Assembly: GCF_002551815.1 (NCBI RefSeq)
Contig: NZ_NVPR01000021.1
Location: forward strand, 1-42,035
From: Bacillus sp. AFS098217
Lineage (GTDB): Bacteria > Bacillota > Bacilli > Bacillales > Bacillaceae_G
Length of the DNA stretch: 42,035 nucleotides
Direction of reading: 5' to 3'
In this document: positions 1 through 8,120 of the stretch, one piece after another
Numbering within the stretch: the stretch's first letter is position 1
Layout of the letters: each line of letters begins with the position of its first letter
The notes under the pieces: model-generated
What the model was told of the DNA's origin: nothing
The model's input: only the letters and a program-made list of their open reading frames with translations
Database searches by the model: none
Translations under genes and position numbers: made by a program

Positions 1-166
1 TAAATTTCATTTGGAAATAAAAGGAAGACTATGACCTATTTTTACCCGTATCTCGGCTGTACCCCTATGATGGTCTCTCTCTGTGTAAAAGAGTTTATAT
101 AATTTTTTATACTAATAAATTTTGTGTATCTGTAAACAATATATAAAGTAAACATTTATCTAAACT
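1..166. other. intergenic start of window
   Basis: AT-rich DNA without a convincing ORF. It must hold the promoter of the gene starting at 182, but no -35/-10 pair stands out clearly. Confidence 0.4.
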
Positions 167-181
167 ATGGAGGGAATCATT

Positions 182-625
182 ATGGCTGAACAATTACAAC
201 GACATCCACATTTCGGAAATACATTAGCGGATCATTTTATGGAGCATCATCGAAATCCACTTTCATTCCATGCGCCAATCGTCCATGTTAAAGGAACAAT
301 AAAGTTAGTTGAAGAAGATGATTCTAATGCAGAAGGTGGTACACATCAGCATTTTTTAATTAATAATATTCAAGTTATTGAGATAAAAGGTGCACCAAAA
401 TCTCTAGTAGAAGATGAAGCTTTTTGTGCCATTCGCTATGGGGATAAATTAGGCTTAAAAAATCCGATTCCAGACTTACAAGAAGGCACAGAAATCGAAT
501 TGCAAGGAGAGTATGTTGATAAAACACATGCAAAAGTAGGAATTGGTAATCCAGGAGATCCAGTCATACACTTTACGCACCATCCAGTAGGATTTGTGAA
601 TTATAATGGTGAACATTACGAATAG
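182..625 (+). CDS. DUF3465-like protein of unknown function
   Basis: A 147-residue soluble protein with no signal peptide or membrane segment. The central GTHQHF motif, the segment after GEYV, and the late VIHFTHHP motif followed by GFVNYNGEHYE resemble the DUF3465 family, whose members carry a similar HQRF and HWTHHDP pattern. The many His residues could bind a metal, but no activity is established. An upstream in-frame ATG at 167 overlaps the ribosome binding site GGAGGG (169-174), so the ATG at 182, 7 nt after it, is the likely start. The gene stands alone; downstream is IS6 debris. Confidence 0.6.
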   Translation: MAEQLQRHPHFGNTLADHFMEHHRNPLSFHAPIVHVKGTIKLVEEDDSNAEGGTHQHFLINNIQVIEIKGAPKSLVEDEAFCAIRYGDKLGLKNPIPDLQEGTEIELQGEYVDKTHAKVGIGNPGDPVIHFTHHPVGFVNYNGEHYE

Positions 626-649
626 GTATTTAGTTGGCCCCTCTTAAAT

Positions 650-893
650 ATCGAAATACTCTAATCGAACAGGACCATAGACATATAAAGCGATGCTTTC
701 AAAACCTACGTCATGCCTTGCGTACAATAAAAGGAATTGAAACGGTTCATGCTTTATATAAACGAAACCGAAATCTGTGACCAGATTTCGGTTTTTCGAC
801 GTACGATGAATTACGAAATTTAGTAACAATCGCATAAAATAAAGTGCTTTTGGTTGAAATCATCTATTCTTTAACAAACTTTGCAACAGAACC
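650..893 (+). pseudogene. 3' remnant of an IS6-family transposase and its right end
   Basis: Translating the plus strand from about 650 gives LIEQDHRHIKR, then LRHALRTIKGIETVHALYKR, the C-terminal signature of IS6/IS240-type DDE transposases. Compared with the copy at 1243-2052, about eight residues around the RRFAKSAGF segment are missing, and a TGA stop follows RNRNL. The element ends at 877-893 with the inverted repeat AACTTTGCAACAGAACC. The 5' half and left end are absent, so this is a truncated inactive copy. Confidence 0.8.
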
Positions 894-924
894 AAATCTA
901 GTTATCTTTATTCCCGATAAATTA

Positions 925-1242
925 TTACAGAGCAGAGTGTTTATTGTTATTTTTTACCACATCCAATATATCCCTTATTATCTCAACAACAATTTGAGGC
1001 TTATCAATATGTATTGCGTGTCCAGCATCTTCAACAATCATATGTTTTTTATTAGTTGACAAATTAGCAAGCTCTCCCTGGAATTTCATCCAAGCAGCCA
1101 TAGACTCCACTGTATGAAAAGGCTGCAGCCCCCCCCTGTTACAACAATGAGTGGAATGTTTCCAAGTGATTTAGAAGTACGAATTTGTTCTGAGCTTTCT
1201 TCCACTTCAGTAAGAGAACCTTCTAAAGTAAATTGATTATAA
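925..1242 (-). pseudogene. C-terminal fragment of an alpha/beta hydrolase, frameshifted
   Basis: Two overlapping minus-strand frames join into one hydrolase C terminus: SLTEVEESSEQIRTSKSLG, then NIPLIVVTGG, then a shift within a run of eight C at 1129-1136, then ESMAAWMKFQGELANLS and the EDAGHAIHIDKP segment that carries the catalytic His of the fold. The 5' part is cut off at 1242 by the end of an IS6 element. The nucleophile elbow and acid residue are missing, so it is a dead remnant. It differs in sequence from the intact hydrolase at 13305. Confidence 0.7.
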
Positions 1243-2052
1243 GGTTCTGTTGCAAAGTTTGAAAAAAGCATAAACAGGTTGGTAAATGAGGAACAATGTT
1301 TATGAAGTAGCTAGTAATTGTTAAAGTTCATTGTACGTTAAAAAGGCAGAGTCTCTTTGAAGACTTCGCCTTTGTTTATATAGGGCATGAATGGTTTCAA
1401 TGCCTTTTATCGTACGTGAAGTATGACGAAGATTTTGAAATCCTGCGGATTTGGCAAAACGTCTCTTTACATGCCTATGATCCTGTTCAATAAGATTGTT
1501 TAAATGTTTGATTGTACAATGGATTGTAGTTTGATAAAATCCTTTTTTTTCTTAATTTGTTAAATGCGCAAAATAATGCCGGCGCTTTGTCTGTAGTGAG
1601 AACCATTGGTTCTCCAAAATGTTTTACTAATCTTTTCATGAAGGCATAGGCAGCCTGATGATCTTGTTTTTTACGAAGTTGAATATCCAATGTGTGTCCA
1701 TCTTTATCAATTGCACGATAGAGATAACGCCATTCTCCCTTAACTTTGATATAAGTCTCATCCAAATGCCAAGACAAGCGTGCAGATTTATTTTTCACTT
1801 TCCAAAGTTGATAGATGAGATTTCCATATTCATGAACTCATCGCATGATGGTTGTTGAGTGAACTGCAATACCGCGTTCTTTCAGGATTTCAGATACATC
1901 ACGATAACTCAAAGAAAAACGACAGTAGTAGCCGACAGCCACTAAAATAATATCTTTTTTGAATTGTTTTCCTTTAAAATATGTCATGTCTGATTCTCCT
2001 AGATCCTGTTTTCTAGAGTGTAGCTTCATGTAGAAAACTTTGCAACGGAACC
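1243..2052 (-). mobile_element. IS6-family (IS240-like) insertion sequence, degenerate
   Basis: An 810-bp unit bounded by GGTTCTGTTGCAAAGTTT at 1243 and its inverted copy ending at 2052 (one mismatch: CGGAACC). Length, terminal sequence and encoded transposase fit IS6. The 8-bp flanks (GATTATAA and CTTTAATT) differ, so there is no target duplication. The left flank is a hydrolase gene and the right flank a topoisomerase gene, so the surroundings were joined by recombination rather than by simple insertion. Confidence 0.8.
1321..1987 (-). pseudogene. IS6-family transposase, nonsense and frameshift mutated
   Basis: The conceptual protein starts MTYFKGKQFKKDIILVAVGY and continues through YRDVSEILKERGIAVHSTTIMR. 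It should then read W-VHEYGN, but the Trp codon is TGA (1838-1840). Reading resumes in frame with HLDETYIKVKGEWRYLYRA (first Asp of the DDE triad) and VLTTDKAPA (second Asp). A shift occurs in the T8 run at 1543-1550, after which the frame reads GFYQTTIHCTIKHLNNLIEQ (Glu region) to the TAA at 1321. Two inactivating changes make this a pseudogene. Its relatives are the fragments at 650 and 35733. Confidence 0.85.
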
Positions 2053-2322
2053 CTTTAATTTCTATGTATGCAGCCAATTCTTTTCCGTTTGACTGGAAAC
2101 CTTTGATAACGTCCGTTCTATGTTCTTCAAATAACTTTTTCACTTGTGCTTCAGGGAGCGTTTTTTCTTTTATTTTTTTGGGCAATCCGATGCTGCAGGT
2201 GAGGTGATTGCTACAACCAAAGAAATTCCCTCTATCTAGAATGGCCCCATTCCCACATGAACACTGACAAATCTCAGTTTGTTCCTTCCAAATTTCGTAT
2301 GCAAATTTTTGAAAAGTTTACA
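2053..2322 (-). pseudogene. C-terminal zinc-ribbon fragment of a DNA topoisomerase III-like protein
   Basis: An open minus-strand frame reads FAYEIWKEQTEICQCSCGNG, AILDRGNFFGCSNHLTCSIG, LPKKIKEKTLPEAQVKKLF and RTDVIKGFQSNGKELAAYIE. The paired cysteines (CSCGNG, GCSNHLTC) followed by an IKEKxLPEAQVKxL / IKGFxSxxGKxxxAYIxI module are typical of the C-terminal repeats of bacterial topoisomerase III, often found on conjugative Bacillus plasmids. A stop upstream near 2325 and the IS6 end at 2052 delimit the piece. The catalytic domain is absent. Confidence 0.6.
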
Positions 2323-2408
2323 CTGATCCTCTATTGAAAAAATAAAAAATATTCCGAAAATTACCTGATGCAGTTTTAGCTTGATAGTGACGTGATGCCC
2401 CCTCCTTA

Positions 2409-2448
2409 TAAAAAACTTCCCCTCCCAATAGAATTTGTAATTGGGAGG
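2409..2448 (-). terminator. rho-independent terminator of the RiPP operon
   Basis: Inverted repeat CCTCCCAAT (2421-2429) / ATTGGGAGG (2440-2448). On the minus strand the stem is followed by GGAAG and a T6 run (2410-2415). It lies about 35 bp beyond the permease stop codon. Confidence 0.7.
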
Positions 2449-2483
2449 TATGTCAAACAGAAATTCTCCAGCGGGAATTTTTT

Positions 2484-3662
2484 CTAGAAAAAATACAGGG
2501 AACCGAATATCACCGCTCCAAAAACATACATTGCAAGCTTTACCAGCTTGGAGTTTGTAAAATTAAAAATGATATTTCGCAATGGAATTAAAGGAACCAC
2601 GATAAGCAAGGCCAACAGATTCATACTCCCAAAAATAAAAAAACCAGTAATTAGTGGAAGTAAAACGATAAGTGCCTGTATCAGCCATTTTTGTTTAATG
2701 ATTGTGCCTAGATGAATCGGCAGATAAAATCCCGTTGTGATGGTCGTAAATTCTGTTTTATTTAGTTTTGAAAGAAAGGTCTCAATTAAAATTAAATCGG
2801 CAATAAATAGACCAAGATGCACCATTTGTGACTCAATGTAAAAATAAGAAAGAAACCCTATAATAAAAGTGAAGATGCAAATATTTAGGAAACCTTTAAG
2901 ATTAAACAAGGCCCTTGTCACTTCTCTTGCTGTGAAAAATATAGAATCATAAAGATTTTCCATAATCCTATGCTTGGAAACCTTATTATTTTTTAGTAAT
3001 TCGTTTTGAGCTGATGTGATTTGTGAAAAGTCCTGATTGATTAATCCTTGAAACATTGTTCCCATGATTCGGTAATAAGGGTATAAATAATCATATTTAA
3101 ATGATTTGATGAGAATCAAATGGACAACCATAGCCAGAAAGAGAAGGATGGATGGCCAACTGTTTGAAACTTGCACCGATAGCAAAATGACCAGTATAGA
3201 AATGGACAAGATGGAATACAGTTTTATTGAGGAAATCTGATATTTAATAAATCCAATATAGTTGGCTAAGCTGTTGGCGATAAGCGATACAAACAGAATA
3301 GGCGTGAAATCTGCCTTCAAGATCAGCAAGACTGTTGCAATAAAGAGAGAAGAAGCAACAGTCTTAAGAAAAATGTGCAGTTTTAGGCTATTTAAAGAAA
3401 GAATCTTCATTTCAAAGATCTGGAACGGGATATTCATAATAGGATTATTTTGGAAGACCTTTGCCAAACTGTAAGCAAACAAAGCAATTGGAAACCACTT
3501 CATAACAAGATTTTCATGCGCTTGAAATAACTCCACGGACAATGGGAGAAAAAATACGAGCAACAATAAAAAAACGAACACATTAAATTTGTTCTTTTTT
3601 ATCAGCCGAATGTACTGTCTTACTTTATTGAGGCTTAAATAATAGACTGAATCAAGCATCAT
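2484..3662 (-). CDS. ABC transporter permease of the radical-SAM peptide cluster
   Basis: A 392-residue integral membrane protein with roughly ten hydrophobic segments, starting with NVFVFLLLLVFFLPLSVELF after a basic N terminus. No ATPase motif is present, so it depends on the ATPase encoded just upstream. The start ATG (3660-3662, or the second ATG at 3657) overlaps the ATPase stop (3652-3654), which implies translational coupling. By analogy with peptide clusters such as skf, the pair should export the mature peptide or protect the producer. Family assignment beyond 'ABC-2-like permease' is not possible by eye. Confidence 0.75.
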   Translation of the reverse strand: MMLDSVYYLSLNKVRQYIRLIKKNKFNVFVFLLLLVFFLPLSVELFQAHENLVMKWFPIALFAYSLAKVFQNNPIMNIPFQIFEMKILSLNSLKLHIFLKTVASSLFIATVLLILKADFTPILFVSLIANSLANYIGFIKYQISSIKLYSILSISILVILLSVQVSNSWPSILLFLAMVVHLILIKSFKYDYLYPYYRIMGTMFQGLINQDFSQITSAQNELLKNNKVSKHRIMENLYDSIFFTAREVTRALFNLKGFLNICIFTFIIGFLSYFYIESQMVHLGLFIADLILIETFLSKLNKTEFTTITTGFYLPIHLGTIIKQKWLIQALIVLLPLITGFFIFGSMNLLALLIVVPLIPLRNIIFNFTNSKLVKLAMYVFGAVIFGSLYFF

Positions 3663-4350
3663 AGCTATCGCCTATCAATTTAGTGATTTGTTTTCGATCT
3701 AAGGTTACCGGTTCAAACTCCAATAATTGGCCATCCTTCAAAATCAAGTATTTATCACAAATGGTTTCCAAACTGTCTAAATCATGGCTCGAAATGATTT
3801 GAATCCTGGTTGTTGATTTGTGATTCAGGAACATCTGCTCAACAGTATCAACTTGTACTGGATCTAGGGTGATGAATGGTTCATCGAAGAAAAAGACATT
3901 CGACTCTCGCAGCATTCCAATGGCAATATTGATGCGCTGCAAGGTTCCTCTTGAAACACTTCGTGGATAATAATCCATATATTCTTCCAGTTTTAGCTGT
4001 TTTGCTAGGTATTGTATTTTTTCGATTGCATCCTCTTTTGATAGTTTATTTAGTTTACAAATGAAAAGCATTTGTTCACGGGCAGTTAGATCCTGGTATA
4101 AAACAGGCGTATCACCAATAAAGACGAAGGGGAGATCAAGAGTATCCACAATGTTAATATTATCGCCATGAAATAAAACATTTCCCTCATGGTTCCTAAT
4201 AATCCTCATCAAAATTTTTAGTAATGTTGTTTTGCCTGCTCCATTACGTCCAATTAATCCATAAATGTTTCCCGGTCTGAACTCGAAGGTAATTCCATTT
4301 AATACCTTCTTATCCCCATACGATTTTGAAATTGAATCTAATTGAATCAT
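3652..4350 (-). CDS. ABC transporter ATP-binding protein of the radical-SAM peptide cluster
   Basis: A 232-residue nucleotide-binding subunit. Walker A is GRNGAGKTT (34-42). The signature region reads SVSRGTLQR instead of LSGGQ, and Walker B is VFFFDEPFITLDP, followed by the ISSHD switch His. The ATG at 4348-4350, preceded by GGGAAGTGAAG, gives the family-typical N terminus MIQLDSISKSYGD. An ATG at 4389, 3 nt after the upstream stop, would add 13 residues and cannot be excluded. It works with the permease at 2484. The divergent signature motif is worth noting, but the core motifs are intact. Confidence 0.85.
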   Translation of the reverse strand: MIQLDSISKSYGDKKVLNGITFEFRPGNIYGLIGRNGAGKTTLLKILMRIIRNHEGNVLFHGDNINIVDTLDLPFVFIGDTPVLYQDLTAREQMLFICKLNKLSKEDAIEKIQYLAKQLKLEEYMDYYPRSVSRGTLQRINIAIGMLRESNVFFFDEPFITLDPVQVDTVEQMFLNHKSTTRIQIISSHDLDSLETICDKYLILKDGQLLEFEPVTLDRKQITKLIGDSYDA

Positions 4351-4394
4351 ATCTTCACTTCCCGAAAAATAATAATAGAATTCTAACATTGGAA

Positions 4395-5234
4395 TTAGAA
4401 TTCCAACAAGAGTCCTTGATGACCATCCAATATTTTGTAATTTTTCATGAGACCATTGAATTGAAACGAGAACAGCGATTTTAGATTGCTGCTACCATCT
4501 TGATAGGGAACAGCTTTCCCGACTATATTGAAATGGCCGTTATAGAAATTCAAAATGGTTGAGTAATTGACGATTTCCTTCAGTATCAAAACTTTATCGC
4601 AGTCATCTTCCCTGATCGTCCTATTCGTAGTAACTCTTTCAATTTTTGTTATGCTTCTCATGGGGTGATAATTTTCCATTAGTTGTGCTGAAAACAATTC
4701 CTCTTTCTTCTCAGTGTCCGATAAATGATCATAAACAAAAAACTCAATAGTATCATTCTCATTTTGCCTTGTAACCTTGATTTTACTGTCACAGATATAT
4801 TGATAAAACAGATTTAGCAGGGTTATTAATTCTCTTTGCTCAATCAATAAATAGCGATAATGGTTTCGCCGGCAGATTTGTTTGGGTATGTTGCGTTCCA
4901 TCAAGCTATTTAGAAAAGCTTCAACCTTTTTGATAGCATGTTTATCGTTTTTAATAACTGCGGTGTTAATCTCAACATCTTCTTCCACAAGGAAACAATA
5001 AAGTTGAATCATGTCCAATTGTCCATCCTCGCTAAAGGAAAAAGAAACCTGATAGTCATCCACTTGTAAGTTTCTTCCTACCATCATTGAGTGGAAGGTT
5101 GAAACAAATTCTTCGCATATATGCCCAAAGGGAATAGGTCTATCGAATGGTGAATGTTCCATAAGGCTTTCCCAAAATTCTCTTTTATAAAACTTATGAT
5201 ATGAAATGGTGAATACTTTATTAATGAATTGCAT
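4395..5234 (-). CDS. unknown protein of the TldD-type peptide cluster (TldE-position partner)
   Basis: A 279-residue soluble protein starting MQFINKVFTISYHKFYKREF. I see no recognised motif, no membrane span and no metal-binding HExxxH. Its ATG (5232-5234) lies inside the last codons of the TldD-like gene (stop at 5221-5223), so the two are translationally coupled and probably made in equal amounts. TldD works as a heterodimer with the metal-free paralogue TldE/PmbA, and the position invites the guess that this protein is its partner. Sequence similarity to TldE is not visible by eye, so that is inference only. Confidence 0.7.
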   Translation of the reverse strand: MQFINKVFTISYHKFYKREFWESLMEHSPFDRPIPFGHICEEFVSTFHSMMVGRNLQVDDYQVSFSFSEDGQLDMIQLYCFLVEEDVEINTAVIKNDKHAIKKVEAFLNSLMERNIPKQICRRNHYRYLLIEQRELITLLNLFYQYICDSKIKVTRQNENDTIEFFVYDHLSDTEKKEELFSAQLMENYHPMRSITKIERVTTNRTIREDDCDKVLILKEIVNYSTILNFYNGHFNIVGKAVPYQDGSSNLKSLFSFQFNGLMKNYKILDGHQGLLLEF

Positions 5235-6510
5235 TGCCCAGCCCCTTAATAATGATAGACGGAGATATATATTTGACTTTGACGGTCGCCCCTTTCTTAC
5301 CGCAGAGGCTATGATATTCATTGCTATTGCTGCAAAAGACAATCTCTTTATCAAAAAAATGCCTGATATCTAGATACAGATGAAACGGTTCGAGTGGCGC
5401 TGTGAACTTGCCTGATTCTATTAGACTAGCTTGAGATACTTCGACAGAAAAATCACCTGTAAAAATGTTGACTTCGCCCATTCCAATTTTATGTATATAG
5501 ATTCCCTTGTTAATGGTTTTAATGTGATTCTCTTCCGAAGTCCTTCCAGGTTGAACAAACATGGAGCGCATTCTAGTAAACACCGGCATTTTTAGATTTT
5601 CTCTGCGCCCATTGCCAGTATTATGAGAATGTTGCTGGTCCGAGCGACTGCTAAGCAAATGGAGAATTTCTCCGTTCCTTATCAATGGAATGTTCTTTGT
5701 GATGGGGTCGCCATTATCATCAAAGCTTTCTAATGTGCGATAATTTTCAAAGATTGTAAGTTTTCGACTGAATTTCCATATCTTTCCTCTATTTAATGGA
5801 GACCGATAAAAATGATCAGTCTCTAAAAAATGACCCAAAAATTCGTGAAAAAATAGTCCCGATGAGTAGCTGTTAAAGACCACTTCGCAAGAATCTAGAT
5901 CCTTTGGCAATGATTTCTTTGCAGAGTGGAACCAAATGATTTCATTCTTTATTGCCGCCAATACGCTATGAATACTATCTTTGTTAATTCTTTCAATAAC
6001 TTGGAAATCACTGATAAGATTGATGCCAAATTGATCAATATTATAGGAAATAATATAATATGCTTCCTCATGCAAGTCAGCTAAGGATTCAGAATCAAAT
6101 AGCGATTTTTTGTTGTTGACCGTTTCAATTGCTATTTTTGTTTCACAATGAAACATTTGATCAGTTAAGTGGGTCCATTGCTGTATATCCTGCAAGATGC
6201 CATTTTCAATCAAGTGTCCGGTTGAATTCATTTGTGCATGCAATCGCTGAATTATGTTGTGTGACAATTGACATTCCTTGGATAAATATTCAAGCAAGAC
6301 ATCCAGAGAATAAATGTAATTCTCAATCTTATTCTGATTGAGAATTTGCAAAGAAAACTGTCCTTCATCAGAAAAGTCGCGGTTTATAAAGCTGGAATCA
6401 ATCATAATTGTATTTCGTAAATGGCTAAAAAGTAGGAAGCGATTAGATGCACTGTGTGCCTCATTGAACATGGAATTCCGCTCAAACTTTTTGCAAGTAT
6501 CGTTGTACAT
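5221..6510 (-). CDS. TldD-like zinc metalloprotease (putative leader peptidase)
   Basis: About 429 residues. The motif HEFLGH (H222-E223...H227) matches the HExxxH of TldD peptidases. The C-terminal SLCGKKGATVKV (Cys403) matches the conserved CGKxG block whose Cys is the third zinc ligand in TldD. TldD/TldE complexes trim leader peptides of modified peptides such as microcin B17, so this enzyme probably removes the leader from the peptide encoded at 7843. The ATG at 6510 has AAGAGG 6 nt upstream and overlaps the radical-SAM gene by 29 nt. An ATG at 6471 after the upstream stop is the alternative, but its ribosome site is weaker. Confidence 0.85.
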   Translation of the reverse strand: MYNDTCKKFERNSMFNEAHSASNRFLLFSHLRNTIMIDSSFINRDFSDEGQFSLQILNQNKIENYIYSLDVLLEYLSKECQLSHNIIQRLHAQMNSTGHLIENGILQDIQQWTHLTDQMFHCETKIAIETVNNKKSLFDSESLADLHEEAYYIISYNIDQFGINLISDFQVIERINKDSIHSVLAAIKNEIIWFHSAKKSLPKDLDSCEVVFNSYSSGLFFHEFLGHFLETDHFYRSPLNRGKIWKFSRKLTIFENYRTLESFDDNGDPITKNIPLIRNGEILHLLSSRSDQQHSHNTGNGRRENLKMPVFTRMRSMFVQPGRTSEENHIKTINKGIYIHKIGMGEVNIFTGDFSVEVSQASLIESGKFTAPLEPFHLYLDIRHFFDKEIVFCSNSNEYHSLCGKKGATVKVKYISPSIIIKGLGNAIH

Positions 6511-7771
6511 GGCATACCTCTTCAGGCTGGTCGAGCATGGATGCGATACAATTTCCGCATTGATCATATAATTCACAGGAACCGCATAATTTTTTCACAG
6601 GAGTCGGCAACATCATAGAATACTTAATATTGTCAAAATGCAGAATCTCTAATAATTCTTTTTCGAAGACATTTCCTAGCACAATATCAGGAATGGCTGG
6701 ACAAGGGGTAATATTTCCATTTGGCATGACATGCAGTGCAGTGTATCCGGCGCCACATTTATTTGGATGTTCAATTTGATCCATCACGGCGCTGACTTTT
6801 TTCTCACAAATGTCCAATCCAACAAAAAAGTCTTCCGTACTATACTGTTTATTGGATGACTGAAGGATTTCGGCAAAATTATTTGCCACTTCTGTCGGAA
6901 CGTGATTTTCCTTGGCCCTTCCGGAATTTGAGGTTAAACCGATGTTTATACCTTCACAACCAATATTTTTGCATAACTCTATTAAGGCAGGTAAATCATT
7001 TGTATTATAGTCATTCATTGTATAGGAAACTGCGACGGAAATACCTCTTTGTGTCATTTTTTTAATATTGTTCACAGATTTTTGGAAAGCACCTTTTACA
7101 TTTCTGATAAAATCATGATTTTCCTCCAACCCATCCAAACTGACTTGTATCCCTAAATTGGGATATTTTTCTAGCAAGTCCATCGTTCTCTTGCTTATTG
7201 AAACTGCATTAGAGGCGAATGTTGCGGTAACTGCATTTTTCCCAAGAAAATCAACCAGTTCATTAACATCCCTTTTTAAAAAAGGTTCACCGCCAGTAAT
7301 AAAGAAACCGGTTACACCCAAATTGACAAAGTCATTGGCCAATTCTATAAACTTTCTGATCCCCATTTCTTCACTTTTCGGGCTTCCCGAGGAATTGAAA
7401 CAATGAATACAATTGAGTTGACATTGATTCGTTAGCTCCATGGACACGGAAATCGGTGTAATAATATTCTGGTTCCCATATACCCTTGGACGTCGCTCTC
7501 TTTTTTCAGACCCCATTTGAATGACTCCATATTTTTTATATTCATCCAAAAACTGGGTTATTGTCTTTACATTTTCTTCATCTAACGAATACTTGAATCT
7601 GAAGCTCTCAATTATTTCATCAACTGTTTTTTCCCCAGTACATAATTCGATGATTTCATACCCTGTGCGATTAAAATCGTGTTTAATAAATTGATTGTCA
7701 CGCAGTAGTACGGCAGATCCACCATCATAACTTTGGATGATCCTGCAGTAATCATTAATATATGGATACAT
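6482..7771 (-). CDS. radical-SAM/SPASM peptide-modifying enzyme with PqqD-like domain
   Basis: A 429-residue PqqE-like maturase. Residues 1-85 form a PqqD-like recognition domain that would bind the precursor's leader. CxxxCxxC at 117-124 (CQLNCIHC) binds the catalytic 4Fe-4S cluster and SAM, followed by the GGEP motif (ITGGEPFL). The C terminus has SPASM-type cysteines: NKCGAGYTALHVMPNGNITPC, then LCGSCELYDQCGNC and a last Cys, which would hold auxiliary clusters. The start ATG at 7771 is fixed by GGAGGG (7777-7782); a longer open frame reaching back into the precursor gene lacks support. It likely installs a thioether or carbon-carbon crosslink on the 37-residue peptide. Confidence 0.9.
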   Translation of the reverse strand: MYPYINDYCRIIQSYDGGSAVLLRDNQFIKHDFNRTGYEIIELCTGEKTVDEIIESFRFKYSLDEENVKTITQFLDEYKKYGVIQMGSEKRERRPRVYGNQNIITPISVSMELTNQCQLNCIHCFNSSGSPKSEEMGIRKFIELANDFVNLGVTGFFITGGEPFLKRDVNELVDFLGKNAVTATFASNAVSISKRTMDLLEKYPNLGIQVSLDGLEENHDFIRNVKGAFQKSVNNIKKMTQRGISVAVSYTMNDYNTNDLPALIELCKNIGCEGINIGLTSNSGRAKENHVPTEVANNFAEILQSSNKQYSTEDFFVGLDICEKKVSAVMDQIEHPNKCGAGYTALHVMPNGNITPCPAIPDIVLGNVFEKELLEILHFDNIKYSMMLPTPVKKLCGSCELYDQCGNCIASMLDQPEEVCHVQRYLQKV

Positions 7772-7794
7772 GTAATCCCTCCAAATTTCTGATA

Positions 7795-7832
7795 AAAAAG
7801 AGAATTTCCACTGAAATGGAGATTCTCTTTTT
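7795..7832. terminator. hairpin/attenuator between precursor and maturase genes
   Basis: Arms 7795-7810 and 7817-7832 pair with one mismatch around a 6-nt loop and are flanked by A-runs and T-runs, so the element can terminate on either strand. Lying between the short peptide gene and the enzyme gene, it would let most transcripts stop after the peptide, giving more substrate than enzyme, as is usual in peptide clusters. Confidence 0.65.
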
Positions 7833-7842
7833 TTAGTTTTTA

Positions 7843-7956
7843 TTACACTGCCAGTAAGTATTGGTTCCAGCAAGCAGTTACTACTCTTGCTTTAAATGGA
7901 GTAATCGCGCAGGCTGCGATTTGAGATTGTTTCGTTGCAGGTTTTTCAAATTTCAT
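7843..7956 (-). CDS. precursor peptide of a radical-SAM RiPP (37 aa)
   Basis: ATG at 7954-7956 follows the strong site AAAGGGGGG. The product begins MKFEKPATKQSQIAAC and ends TACWNQYLLAV, with Cys at 16 and 29. The N-terminal FEKP resembles leaders bound by PqqD-like domains. The Cys residues, the Ala-Cys pairs and the aromatic WNQY stretch are plausible targets for a SPASM radical-SAM enzyme. It is the first gene of the operon, is followed by an attenuator hairpin, and fits no named precursor family that I know. The length of the mature peptide and the cleavage site are unknown. Confidence 0.75.
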   Translation of the reverse strand: MKFEKPATKQSQIAACAITPFKARVVTACWNQYLLAV

Positions 7957-8031
7957 TTTAATCCCCCCTTTTACGTTTCCTTAAATTTCAATAAAAGGAA
8001 TTAAATGTATTTATTCCCTTTATTTGTTTAT

Positions 8032-8062
8032 ATCTTAGCACGATTTCTAAATCCACAATATT
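8032..8062 (-). promoter_or_regulatory. candidate sigma-A promoter of the RiPP operon
   Basis: On the minus strand TGCTAAGAT gives an extended -10 (TAAGAT at 8037-8032), with TTGTGG about 15 nt upstream as a poor -35. It lies about 75 bp before the precursor ATG. Confidence 0.4.
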
Positions 8063-8120
8063 CATATTTCCGAAAAATTGCGACAAATTAGTGAACAGTG
8101 AGCGGTATATGGTTAATATA

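Noticed and set aside
844-1059. Plus-strand 71-codon ORF
   Set aside because: Lies opposite the hydrolase remnant and has no ribosome site or recognisable sequence.
2369-2400. TTTTAGCTTGATAGTGACGTG resembling an IS231 right end
   Set aside because: Only about 15 bases fit and no matching left end or transposase piece was found; kept out as a feature.
4395-5354. Longer start at 5354 for the TldE-position gene
   Set aside because: The extra 40 residues are translated from the TldD gene in another frame; the ATG at 5234 overlapping the TldD stop is the usual coupling arrangement.
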